From REBR01 sp033721915 (lineage in GTDB: Bacteria; Pseudomonadota; Gammaproteobacteria; Pseudomonadales; Oleiphilaceae): a DNA stretch of 26,348 nt. Made by a program: the position numbers and the translations under genes. This document shows, one piece after another, positions 14,637 through 23,139 of the stretch. Each line of letters begins with the position of its first letter. Position 1 is the stretch's first letter. Below the pieces are notes generated by a model that saw only the letters and a list, made by a program, of their open reading frames with translations, ran no database searches and was not told where the DNA came from. The DNA is taken from contig JAWWAC010000041.1 of assembly GCA_033721915.1 (NCBI GenBank), positions 1 to 26,348 on the forward strand, read 5' to 3'.

Positions 14637-15815
14637 ATGGGCGCATCACCAGACCGCACCGGGACTTCACGGCTGACACTGGCCGCCCTGCTGGCATTGC
14701 TGTGGCTGGCCGGGCTCTATATGCGCATTCCGGTACTGGTGGCGCCGGCACTGGCCCCCTTCATGAGCGACGACCTGGGACTGAGCCAGACAGCGGTGGG
14801 CGCCCTGACCACCCTGCCGGTGTTCATGCTGGCCATTGGCGCCCTGCCCGGCTCGCTGCTGATTGCCCGTTACGGCCCCCGCAACACCCTGATCTGGGCC
14901 CTGCTGCTGGTGGCACTGGCTTCCGCCGCCAGGGGGCTGGCGCCGGTAACGGCCATGCTGATGTTTGTCAGTGCCCTGATGGGGCTGGGTATCGCGGTGA
15001 TGCAGCCCTCGCTGCCGGCACTGCTGCCCCGCTGGCTGGAGGGGCCGCACCTGGCGCTGGGCAGCGCCTTTTACATGAACGGCATGTTGATGGGGGAGTT
15101 TATCGGCGCCGGGCTGACGCTGCCTCTGGTAATGCCACTGGCCGGTGACAGCTGGCGTCTGGCACTGGCACTGTGGTCATTGCCGGCACTGGTGGTGGCC
15201 GCCATGCTGTTGCTGCCAAGGCGCAACCTCAACCCGCCCCAGGAGCGCCCCGCCTGGATACCCGACTGGCGCGACCCCATGATGTGGCGCATGGGCCTTC
15301 TGCTGGGGGGCACCGCGTCGCTGTTCTTTGGCAGCAATGCCTATATGGCCAGTGTGCTGGAGGCGCGGGGCGAACTGGAGCGCCTGACACCGGTGCTGTT
15401 CTGGTTCAACCTGGCCCAGGCCACGGCCTCACTGGCCATGCTGAAGCTGGCCACGCCCTGGGTGGGCCGGCGCATGCCCGTGGTCATCAGCTGTGCCGGC
15501 GGTGTGCTGGCCATGGCCGGTTTTCTGCTGTTCTCTGGCTGGACCGGGGTGGTGTTTGCCGTGGCCATGAGCTTCATGGCCGCCATACTGCTGATCCTGC
15601 TGGTGGCGCTGGCCCCCCAGGTGGCGGAGAAGGGCCAGGCCGGGCGGCTGGCGGCGGGCACCTTTACCATCGGTTATACCCTGTCCTTTGTGGTGCCACT
15701 CAGTGGTGGCGCCCTGGCGGATATCACCGGCAACCCGCACCACGCTCTGTGGCTGATCGGCCTGTTCGCCGCCGCCACACTGCCCTTTGCACTGACTCTC
15801 AGGCTGCCGGACTAG
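14637..15815 (+). CDS. MFS transporter, CynX/NimT-like family
   Basis: The 392-residue protein has about 12 hydrophobic segments in the two-by-six pattern of the major facilitator superfamily. The first is LTLAALLALLWLAGLYMRIPVLVAPALAPFM, followed by a DLGLSQTAVGALTTLPVFMLAIGALPGSLLIARYGPRNTL loop typical of the CynX/NimT group (cyanate, 2-nitroimidazole and related small solutes). The loop between the halves (about 195-215) is basic (PRRNLNPPQERP). The substrate is unknown. ATG 14637 is supported by CAGGAG at 14624-14629, 7 bases upstream. The 3' end overlaps the convergent diguanylate cyclase gene by 17 bases, with no room for a separate terminator. Confidence 0.92.
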   Translation: MGASPDRTGTSRLTLAALLALLWLAGLYMRIPVLVAPALAPFMSDDLGLSQTAVGALTTLPVFMLAIGALPGSLLIARYGPRNTLIWALLLVALASAARGLAPVTAMLMFVSALMGLGIAVMQPSLPALLPRWLEGPHLALGSAFYMNGMLMGEFIGAGLTLPLVMPLAGDSWRLALALWSLPALVVAAMLLLPRRNLNPPQERPAWIPDWRDPMMWRMGLLLGGTASLFFGSNAYMASVLEARGELERLTPVLFWFNLAQATASLAMLKLATPWVGRRMPVVISCAGGVLAMAGFLLFSGWTGVVFAVAMSFMAAILLILLVALAPQVAEKGQAGRLAAGTFTIGYTLSFVVPLSGGALADITGNPHHALWLIGLFAAATLPFALTLRLPD

Positions 15816-17496
15816 TACCCCCCTGTTCTGCCAGCCGGACCTGGTTGCGCCCTTCGCTCTTGGCCTGGTAAAGGGCCTGGTCCGCTCCGCCCAGAAGGGC
15901 ATCTCCCTTGTCCTCTTCCGCCACCAGTGTGGTGGCGCAGATACCGGCGCTGAGGGTGACAAAAAACTCCCCCTGATCGCTGGCAAAGGGGATGGCCTGG
16001 AAGTGTTGCCGCACCTGGTCGATCACCTCCCAGGCCTGCCTCGGGTCGCAGTTGGGCATCACCGCCATGAACTCCTCGCCGCCATAGCGGCCGATACGGT
16101 CGGTGCGGCGCAGGCGCTGCCGCAGCAGGTTGGCCAGTGCACAGATCACCAGGTCCCCGGTGCCATGGCCGTAACGGTCGTTCACCGTCTTGAAGTGGTC
16201 GATATCCAGCATCACCACCGACAGCGGGGTTTTCTCGCGCCGGGCGCGCATCCGCTCGTGGCCCATTTCCTCCTTGATCAGGGCGTGTTTGAGCAGCCCC
16301 GTCATGCTGTCCTGGCGCAACAGGTCGTTCAGCTCACGGGCACGGCGTGCCCGCACCTTGACGGAGGCCACAAAATGGGCATCCGAAATGGGTTTTGTGA
16401 GAAAGTCCTCGGCGCCAATGTCCATGGCTTCCAGTTGCCGGTCCAGATCCGTCTCCGCGGAGAGGTACACGATGGGCAGTGTGCGCCACTCCTCCTGCAG
16501 ACGCACCAGCCGGGCCAGTGTCACCCCGGAATAGCCCGGCATATACAGGTCCATCAGCACCAGGTCGGGGCGGAAGCGATGCAGTGACTCCAGCAGCTGC
16601 TGCGGGTCACTGAGGGTTTCCGCGGCCATGCCCTGGCCCTTGAGCAGCAGCTGGAAGTGTTCCGCCAGTGGCTGGTCGTCATCCACGATCAGCACCCGGA
16701 AAGCCTGCTGATCACGGAAGGGCAGCAGCTTTTCCAGCCGGGTGACCATCTGCGGGATGTCCACGGGCTTGCGGTAGTAGCCACGGCCTCCCACCTCCGC
16801 CACCTGGTACAGGGTGTCGAAATCCAGCTCCGAGGAAATAAAGATCAGCGGCGGTCTGGGGCTGAGGCTCTCGCCCAGGCTGTCGATCCACCCGGTCCCG
16901 GTCTGGGCGGTGTTGTCAAAGTGCTGGTCCAGGATAATGGCATCCGGAGGCCGGGTCAGTATGGCTTTCTGTGCCGCCTCGGGCTTGGTATAGAGACTGA
17001 CATCAAAGCCGAAATGCTCCAGGGTCAGCAGCAGCTCCTCACCCACATGGGGGTCGTCCTCCACCACCGCCACACGGGCCACACGCTGTGTGTCCACGGC
17101 TCGGGCCGGCTCCGCCAGTGGTGTCTTGGGGGGAGCGCCGGCCATGTCCCGGCGCAGCTCCTCGTGGACGGCGGAAAGACTCTTGCGCACCTCGGTCCAC
17201 AGCGCCCCGGGGTCGCCGGGCTGAGAGAGCACCTGATCCAGCTGGTTCTCCAGCACACGGGCACGACCGCCCATGGCGGAGAAGCCAAAGGTGCCGGCGG
17301 AGCCGGCCAGGCGGTGGGCAATCACCCGCATCTCACCCAGCACCGCCTCCGGCGCACCGGCACCGCTCCTGATGCGCGAGCGGGCCTGTTTTTCCAGGGT
17401 GTTCATCTGCTCCAGCTCATCGCGGATACGCTGGATGTAGCCTTCACGTAACTGGGCCAGTTTGGCAGCGAACTGGGCTTCGTCATTCTCGGCCAA
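15799..17496 (-). CDS. Hpt-REC-REC-GGDEF diguanylate cyclase (TTG start)
   Basis: The 565-residue cytosolic signalling protein would make cyclic di-GMP. Its N-terminal Hpt domain has His61 in VIAHRLAGSAGTFGF. REC1 has EDD at 146-148, phospho-acceptor Asp190 and Lys243. REC2 has DDD at 272-274, Asp316 in LVLMDLYMPG and Lys368. The GGDEF domain has LDIDHFKTVND (430-440), the active site GGEEF (472-476) and an I-site RxxD (463-466) five residues before it, so product inhibition is likely. The frame runs upstream into the response regulator, but CAGGAG is followed after 9 bases by TTG at 17496, just after that gene's stop, and I take this as the start. It is third in an operon with the kinase and regulator; the Hpt could accept phosphate from the kinase receiver. 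Confidence 0.94.
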   Translation of the reverse strand: MAENDEAQFAAKLAQLREGYIQRIRDELEQMNTLEKQARSRIRSGAGAPEAVLGEMRVIAHRLAGSAGTFGFSAMGGRARVLENQLDQVLSQPGDPGALWTEVRKSLSAVHEELRRDMAGAPPKTPLAEPARAVDTQRVARVAVVEDDPHVGEELLLTLEHFGFDVSLYTKPEAAQKAILTRPPDAIILDQHFDNTAQTGTGWIDSLGESLSPRPPLIFISSELDFDTLYQVAEVGGRGYYRKPVDIPQMVTRLEKLLPFRDQQAFRVLIVDDDQPLAEHFQLLLKGQGMAAETLSDPQQLLESLHRFRPDLVLMDLYMPGYSGVTLARLVRLQEEWRTLPIVYLSAETDLDRQLEAMDIGAEDFLTKPISDAHFVASVKVRARRARELNDLLRQDSMTGLLKHALIKEEMGHERMRARREKTPLSVVMLDIDHFKTVNDRYGHGTGDLVICALANLLRQRLRRTDRIGRYGGEEFMAVMPNCDPRQAWEVIDQVRQHFQAIPFASDQGEFFVTLSAGICATTLVAEEDKGDALLGGADQALYQAKSEGRNQVRLAEQGGTSPAA

Positions 17497-17515
17497 GTCG
17501 CGGGACTCCTGTGTT

Positions 17516-17893
17516 TTACTGCACCGCCCAGATACTTTTGACCCGGTCAGCCAGTTGCATGGGATCAAAGGGTTTGGGGATCACATCCACCGCACCCAGT
17601 TCAAGATAGGCCTGCACCTCGGACTGCTGGGTCCGCGCGGTCATGAACACGGCGGGAATGGAGGCCAGTGCGGGCTCGTTGCGCATCCGGCGCAGTGTTT
17701 CCGGTCCATCCATACCCGGCATCATAACATCCAGCAGGATCAGCTGCGGGGCAAAGTCCACGGCACGCTGCAATGCCTCCTCCCCGGAGCTGCAAATGCA
17801 CAGCTTCAGGTTCCCTACGGTTTCCAGTGCCAGCTGGGCCACCGCCTGAATGCTTTTATCGTCTTCCACGTACAGCACGCGCTCCAGGCTCAT
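17516..17893 (-). CDS. Single-domain response regulator (CheY-like)
   Basis: The 125-residue protein is a receiver domain with no output domain: VLYVEDDKS with the acidic pocket (E10, D11, D12), phospho-acceptor Asp55 in LILLDVMMPGMDG, Thr85 (MTA) and Lys107 in PKPFD. The start is ATG 17893, with AAGGAG 7 bases upstream; the in-frame TTG at 17911 has no such site. It lies 35 bases after the hybrid kinase and 19 before the diguanylate cyclase, so it belongs to the same operon. It may shuttle phosphate between the kinase and the Hpt/REC domains of the cyclase or act on an unlinked partner. Confidence 0.95.
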   Translation of the reverse strand: MSLERVLYVEDDKSIQAVAQLALETVGNLKLCICSSGEEALQRAVDFAPQLILLDVMMPGMDGPETLRRMRNEPALASIPAVFMTARTQQSEVQAYLELGAVDVIPKPFDPMQLADRVKSIWAVQ

Positions 17894-17928
17894 GGCCCGT
17901 CTCCTTGTCAATCATGAAAAAACCACGT

Positions 17929-19872
<1,944 letters not shown>

Positions 19873-20037
19873 AGTGGAATCATGAACCTGAATAATGGGT
19901 CGATCGGGTTATTACAGTTACAGGATAGCTGGCTGTGGGGGAGTTGCTAGTGTGCTGGCCAGAGGAATTGGCTGACCTTGTATGAGGATCCAGGGGCTCT
20001 GGCAAAGAGGTCCGGGAAGGCAGTCAGTGGCGGATAT

Positions 20038-20072
20038 GGCCTGTGTGGCCGGCCATGCCAGCCACACAGGCC
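20038..20072. repeat. Perfect 12-base inverted repeat
   Basis: GGCCTGTGTGGC (20038-20049) pairs perfectly with GCCACACAGGCC (20061-20072), leaving an 11-base loop. It lies 22 bases past the stop of the - strand gene at 20095 and may end its transcript, although no T tract follows. Confidence 0.6.
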
Positions 20073-20094
20073 ACCACCAGGGTGCGGAGATGAC

Positions 20095-20505
20095 TCAGTC
20101 GTCCCCCAGATACTCCGGGGGAGGGCCGGCTTGCTGTTCCGCCTGTTTGCGGGCCTCTTCCATGGTCTGGTTGGCCGGGTCCACCGCAGCACCGACGGAA
20201 GGCTGGCGGGCTCCGGGCTGAGGGCCGCGACCCATACCGGGACGCTGGGAAGCAGGGCTCTGCCCGGGGCGCATGCCGCGCTGTGCCTGTGGCTGCTGTT
20301 GCTGACGGGGCTGTACCGATTGCTGCTGGCGCAGCTGCAGTGAGGGCTGTGACACACCCTGCCGTGGCGGGTTCTGTTGCAGCTGGCCATGGCCGCTGCG
20401 TTCCTGCCGGGTTGTCTCACCGGCACCGCCGTAACCCAGGGCAGCCGGTGGCCCCGACATCAGTGCCAGTAAGAGCATCGGGGTGAAAAACGCTTTCCTG
20501 TACAT
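20095..20505 (-). CDS. Exported Gln/Pro/Arg-rich low-complexity protein, function unknown
   Basis: The 136-residue precursor starts MYRKAFFTPMLLLALMSGPPAALG, a plausible signal peptide. The remainder is low complexity, rich in Gln, Pro, Gly and Arg (for example QQQSVQPRQQQQPQAQRG), with a short acidic tail ending PPPEYLGDD and a helical MEEARKQAEQQ segment before it. It is probably periplasmic and disordered. The open frame runs 22 codons further upstream, but the ATG at 20505 follows GGAG by 5 bases and starts the signal peptide. Together with the adjacent 107-aa exported protein on the same strand it forms a pair of small envelope proteins. I recognise no family. Confidence 0.7.
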   Translation of the reverse strand: MYRKAFFTPMLLLALMSGPPAALGYGGAGETTRQERSGHGQLQQNPPRQGVSQPSLQLRQQQSVQPRQQQQPQAQRGMRPGQSPASQRPGMGRGPQPGARQPSVGAAVDPANQTMEEARKQAEQQAGPPPEYLGDD

Positions 20506-20636
20506 GCTGTCTCCGTTCGGGGCTTGAATAATGAACGACCACAGGTTGGCACTGCCCGGATAGCTCCACAACCGGCACTGACGGTGTGCGTCATTACCAT
20601 CGTTTCATTCCAGATAGCGAACAGAAAGTTGCACAC

Positions 20637-20665
20637 AGAAAACAGCCCCTTCAAGAGGGGCTGTT
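20637..20665 (-). terminator. Intrinsic terminator of the 107-aa gene
   Basis: AACAGCCCCT (20641-20650) pairs perfectly over 10 bases with AGGGGCTGTT (20656-20665) around a five-base loop. On the - strand the stem is followed by TTTC. It lies about 40 bases past the gene's stop. Confidence 0.8.
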
Positions 20666-20707
20666 AAACGGGCTATCGGTTAGTGCCCGGAATCAGCAGC
20701 GCTTTCA

Positions 20708-21031
20708 CTACCTGCTGATCAGTGAAGGCTTCGGATGAGTCCGGAACCCTTCTTTTTCTTCCAGGTCTGAATCCAGTTCGTTCTTGTCCCGGGCTTCCTC
20801 ACCCATCGTCAGCCCCGGACCTTCAAGACTGCGATAAGTGGCGTGTCCGGGCTTAAGTGGCTCCGGCTCTGATTCCGGAGGCTGCACGGGAACGATTCTG
20901 TCAATGACTGGCGCTTTTTCGACATCGCCGACTTTCATCAAACCATCGTCTGTGGCAGCGCCAACTGCCGTGGGCGCCACCATGGTCGAGATAAGCATCA
21001 GAGCAAACAGCTGCAGTACCCGGATTCTCAT
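20708..21031 (-). CDS. Small exported protein of 107 aa, function unknown
   Basis: The precursor starts MRIRVLQLFALMLISTMVAPTAVGAATDD, a good signal peptide with cleavage after AVGA or nearby. The mature part of about 82 residues is acidic and Pro/Glu-rich (PPESEPEPLKPGH), with a charged stretch EEARDKNELDSDLEEKEGF, and carries no cysteine. I recognise no family. ATG 21031 has an exceptionally strong ribosome-binding site, AAGGAGGT, 7 bases away, but this is buried in a hairpin (21027-21075). It has its own terminator (20637-20665). It may be transcribed alone or from the upstream photolyase operon, since the gap of 135 bases has no clear terminator. Confidence 0.72.
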   Translation of the reverse strand: MRIRVLQLFALMLISTMVAPTAVGAATDDGLMKVGDVEKAPVIDRIVPVQPPESEPEPLKPGHATYRSLEGPGLTMGEEARDKNELDSDLEEKEGFRTHPKPSLISR

Positions 21032-21075
21032 ATCGCACCTCCTTTTCTCTGAAAAGGAGCTCCTTCTGCGATGAG
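21027..21075 (-). promoter_or_regulatory. Hairpin sequestering the ribosome-binding site and start of the 107-aa gene
   Basis: On the - strand, CTCCTTTTC pairs perfectly (9 pairs, loop AGA) with GAAAAGGAG, which contains the Shine-Dalgarno sequence (+ coordinates 21039-21047 and 21051-21059). An outer helix pairs CTCATCGCA (21067-21075) with TGCGAT-AT-GAG (21027-21037), covering the ATG except for a two-base bulge. A second copy, AAGGAG (21060-21065), immediately before CTCCTT can compete for the same anti-SD strand, giving two alternative folds. This resembles a thermometer or riboregulator; it is inferred from sequence only. Confidence 0.5.
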
Positions 21076-21166
21076 CCCGATTCCCTTCTTTTCATTTGTA
21101 TTGTTTCAAAACAGCCCCGGGCATGACAACAGCCCCCCGTTGCCGGAAGGGCCTCTGAAAAACCAG

Positions 21167-22696
21167 TCAGAACAGTGACAGCTGATTCCCCTGATCCTTG
21201 CCACCCCGGCCTTTGGCCCTACTGGCGGAGTTCCCCGCAGGGCGGCCGCGGTGGGCTCGGCTGCCATGTTGCGCCAGCACCCGCCGGGTTTCCTCGCGCC
21301 GCACATGGGCCTGGCGGAACGCCTTGATGTGCTGGCGGGCCTGGCGTGCGGCGGCCTCATGGTCCCGCAGCGGCGCCGGATAGGCACCGGCACCGGCCTT
21401 CTCCCGCTGTGCCGCCGACAGCAGCCAGGGGCTGTGAATGGTCTCGCCGGGCATCCCTTCCAGTTCCGGCACCCAGCGACGGATAAAGACCCCCTGAGGG
21501 TCGAGTTTCTGCGACTGCAGCACCGGGTTGTAGATGCGAAAGGCGTTGATGCCGGTCAGCCCGGACTGCATCTGCACCTGCGGGTAGTGGATGCCCGGTT
21601 CGTAATCGGTAAACAGCCGTGCCAGATGCAGCGCCGGCGCACGCCAGTGCTGGTGCAGGTGGTAGCTGGCCACCGCCATCAGCATGGCCCTCATGCGGAA
21701 GTTCAGCCAGCCGGCGTGGCGCAGTGCCCTCATGCAGGCATCCACCAGTGGCCATCCAGTCTCCCCCTGCTGCCAGCGCTCAAGCCACTCCCTGTTGTGC
21801 CCGGGTGGACGCAGGTCCTCCATATCCCGGTGCAGTGTATGGAATTCCATCAGCGGCTCGTCTTCCAGCTTCTGGATAAAGTGGCAGTGCCAGTGCAGTC
21901 TTGAGCGGAAGGCGCGCAGACTGCGTGCCTTGCGCTCCAGTGTCCGGCGACTCTCGCCGGTGTCACGGCTGAGCTGGTAGAGGCGGCGCAGGCTGAGAGT
22001 GCCATAGGCCAGGTGGGGACTGAGTCGCGAGCTGCCCTGCCAGGCGCTCAGTGGGCTGGAGATATTGTACTGGTAGCCAATGCTGCGCTTGCTGAGAAAG
22101 GAGTTCAGCAAGCGCTCGCCGGCCACCTCACCCCCCTTCTGGCGCTGTGGACAGGGCAAACGGTGGGCGCAATGGGGGTCACTGAGATCCGGTGCCGGCA
22201 GACCGGGCAATGCCGGGGTCAGACATTGCGGCGTGGGCCACTGGGGCTGGTCCATCAGCCGCTGCCAGGCCCGGTCCCAGTGGTTGCGGTCGTGACGGCC
22301 ACGCACCACGCCAAACTGGCTGAATTCCTGCCACTGGATGCCGTTTTCCCGGCACCATTGTGCCACGGCCCTGTCCCTCTGGTAGGTCCAGTCATTGCCG
22401 GTCTCGGCGTGGGACAGCAACCGGAAGGGGCCCAGCTGCTGGTGCAGGTTGCGCAGCACCGACAGCATTTGCCCGTACTTGACCTGCAGACGGACGCCGC
22501 GGCGGGACAGTGACGCGTCCAGCTCCCCCAGGCTGTCCCGGATAAAATGCCACTGGCGCAGGCTGGTATCCGGCAGCTGCCAGTAATCCGGCTCCACCAC
22601 GTAGAGGGGCACCATGGGCGTATCCACGGACAGGGACGCCAGGGGACCATGATCGTGCACACGCAGGTCGCGCTTGAACCAGACAACCGTCACCAT
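21167..22696 (-). CDS. Photolyase/cryptochrome family FAD protein with C-terminal clamp-like peptide
   Basis: The 509-residue protein belongs to the DNA photolyase/cryptochrome superfamily: the antenna domain begins VVWFKRDLRVHDHGPL (4-19). The FAD-binding domain shows RLSPHLAYGTLSLRRLY (224-240), LHWHCHFIQKLEDEP (267-281), GETGWPLVDACMRALRHAGWLNFRMRAM (311-338) and TGINAFRIYNPVLQSQKLDPQGVFIRRWVPEL (381-412). It is unlike the FeS protein at 9147 and lacks its four cysteines. Substrate (CPD repair or signalling) is not readable. The last five residues are QLSLF, a beta-clamp-type motif after a basic, Gly-rich tail. The frame is open upstream to 22798; ATG 22696 starts the conserved fold and overlaps the DUF2256 stop by 7 bases, so translation is probably coupled. 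Confidence 0.92.
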   Translation of the reverse strand: MVTVVWFKRDLRVHDHGPLASLSVDTPMVPLYVVEPDYWQLPDTSLRQWHFIRDSLGELDASLSRRGVRLQVKYGQMLSVLRNLHQQLGPFRLLSHAETGNDWTYQRDRAVAQWCRENGIQWQEFSQFGVVRGRHDRNHWDRAWQRLMDQPQWPTPQCLTPALPGLPAPDLSDPHCAHRLPCPQRQKGGEVAGERLLNSFLSKRSIGYQYNISSPLSAWQGSSRLSPHLAYGTLSLRRLYQLSRDTGESRRTLERKARSLRAFRSRLHWHCHFIQKLEDEPLMEFHTLHRDMEDLRPPGHNREWLERWQQGETGWPLVDACMRALRHAGWLNFRMRAMLMAVASYHLHQHWRAPALHLARLFTDYEPGIHYPQVQMQSGLTGINAFRIYNPVLQSQKLDPQGVFIRRWVPELEGMPGETIHSPWLLSAAQREKAGAGAYPAPLRDHEAAARQARQHIKAFRQAHVRREETRRVLAQHGSRAHRGRPAGNSASRAKGRGGKDQGNQLSLF

Positions 22697-22869
22697 GGGC
22701 CGGCACCGCCCCGGGGACCCGCTGCGGGCGGGGCACTCTTGCGGCTGCGACGGCAGCGTTTGCTGCAGTAAATCACACGCTCCCAGTCCCTGGCCCATTT
22801 CCTGCGCCAGGCAAAGGGCCTGTCACAGACCGGGCACTGTTTGGTGGGAAGCTGGGCTTTGCGGTGCAT
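22690..22869 (-). CDS. DUF2256 zinc-ribbon-like small protein
   Basis: This 59-residue protein starts MHRKAQLPTKQCPVCDRPF. It has the DUF2256 pattern: CPVC (C12, C15), the strongly conserved WRRKWARDWERVIYCS stretch (21-36) and a second CxxxC pair (C35, C39), followed by a basic RCRRSRK tail and a Pro/Gly-rich end. The cysteines probably bind zinc. DUF2256 genes commonly neighbour photolyase/cryptochrome genes, as here. Its TGA stop lies inside the photolyase start (ATGGTGA), a 7-base overlap. ATG 22869 has only a poor ribosome-binding site. The function is unknown; a role in photolyase assembly or DNA contact is speculation. Confidence 0.92.
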   Translation of the reverse strand: MHRKAQLPTKQCPVCDRPFAWRRKWARDWERVIYCSKRCRRSRKSAPPAAGPRGGAGPW

Positions 22870-22928
22870 GGGATGGGTCCACTCTTTTTACCGATATCCG
22901 CCGCCTCTGCGGCACGGCAATGACGTAT

Positions 22929-22960
22929 AATCCGTTACGCCGGCAAAGGCGTAAAGGATT
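22929..22960. promoter_or_regulatory. Long dyad between the photolyase operon and suf
   Basis: AATCC-g-TTACGCC (22929-22941) is complementary to GGCGTAA-a-GGATT (22948-22960) except for one mismatch, around the loop GGCAAA. It lies between divergent genes, 12 bases before the suf -35 box region, and has no T tract, so it is more likely an operator than a terminator. No known regulator is recognised. Confidence 0.4.
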
Positions 22961-22968
22961 GGCAGTGA

Positions 22969-22993
22969 ATACCTGACTATTTTAGTCAGACAT
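22969..22993 (+). promoter_or_regulatory. Predicted IscR type 1 operator on the suf promoter
   Basis: CTGACTA-TTT-TAGTCAG (22973-22989) is a perfect 7-base inverted repeat. Extended to 25 bases from ATA at 22969, it matches the E. coli IscR type 1 consensus (core YYGACTRWWWYAGTCRR) at 23 of 25 positions as I recall that consensus. It covers the -35 box and most of the spacer, the usual geometry for repression by [2Fe-2S]-IscR. No iscR gene is in the window. Confidence 0.7.
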
Positions 22994-23001
22994 TGTATAA
23001 T
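22973..23001 (+). promoter_or_regulatory. Sigma70 promoter of the suf operon
   Basis: CTGACT (22973-22978, 4 of 6) and a perfect TATAAT (22996-23001) are 17 bases apart. Transcription would start near 23008, giving a 5' UTR of about 130 bases. In this leader GGGGAAAG (23017-23024) pairs with CTTTCCCC (23059-23066), enclosing CTGTC/GACAG (23026-23030, 23044-23048). Confidence 0.75.
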
Positions 23002-23139
23002 TGCGGACAGATTCTAGGGGAAAGCCTGTCGCGGCACTGCACAGACAGAACCTGACGCCTTTCCCCGGCGTATATTCACCCAGTGGCGGTGCCGAAAACC
23101 GTCAACCGGGCAGCGGTTTAACGACCAACGGAGCACATC

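Noticed and set aside
17497..17568. Upstream ATG start at 17568 for the diguanylate cyclase
   Set aside because: It lies inside the response-regulator gene and has no ribosome-binding site, whereas TTG 17496 has CAGGAG at good distance just after the regulator's stop.
20520..20580. Sigma54 promoter (TTGGCACTGCCCGG)
   Set aside because: The GG half is present, but TTGCA is missing at the -12 position and it points away from any + strand gene.
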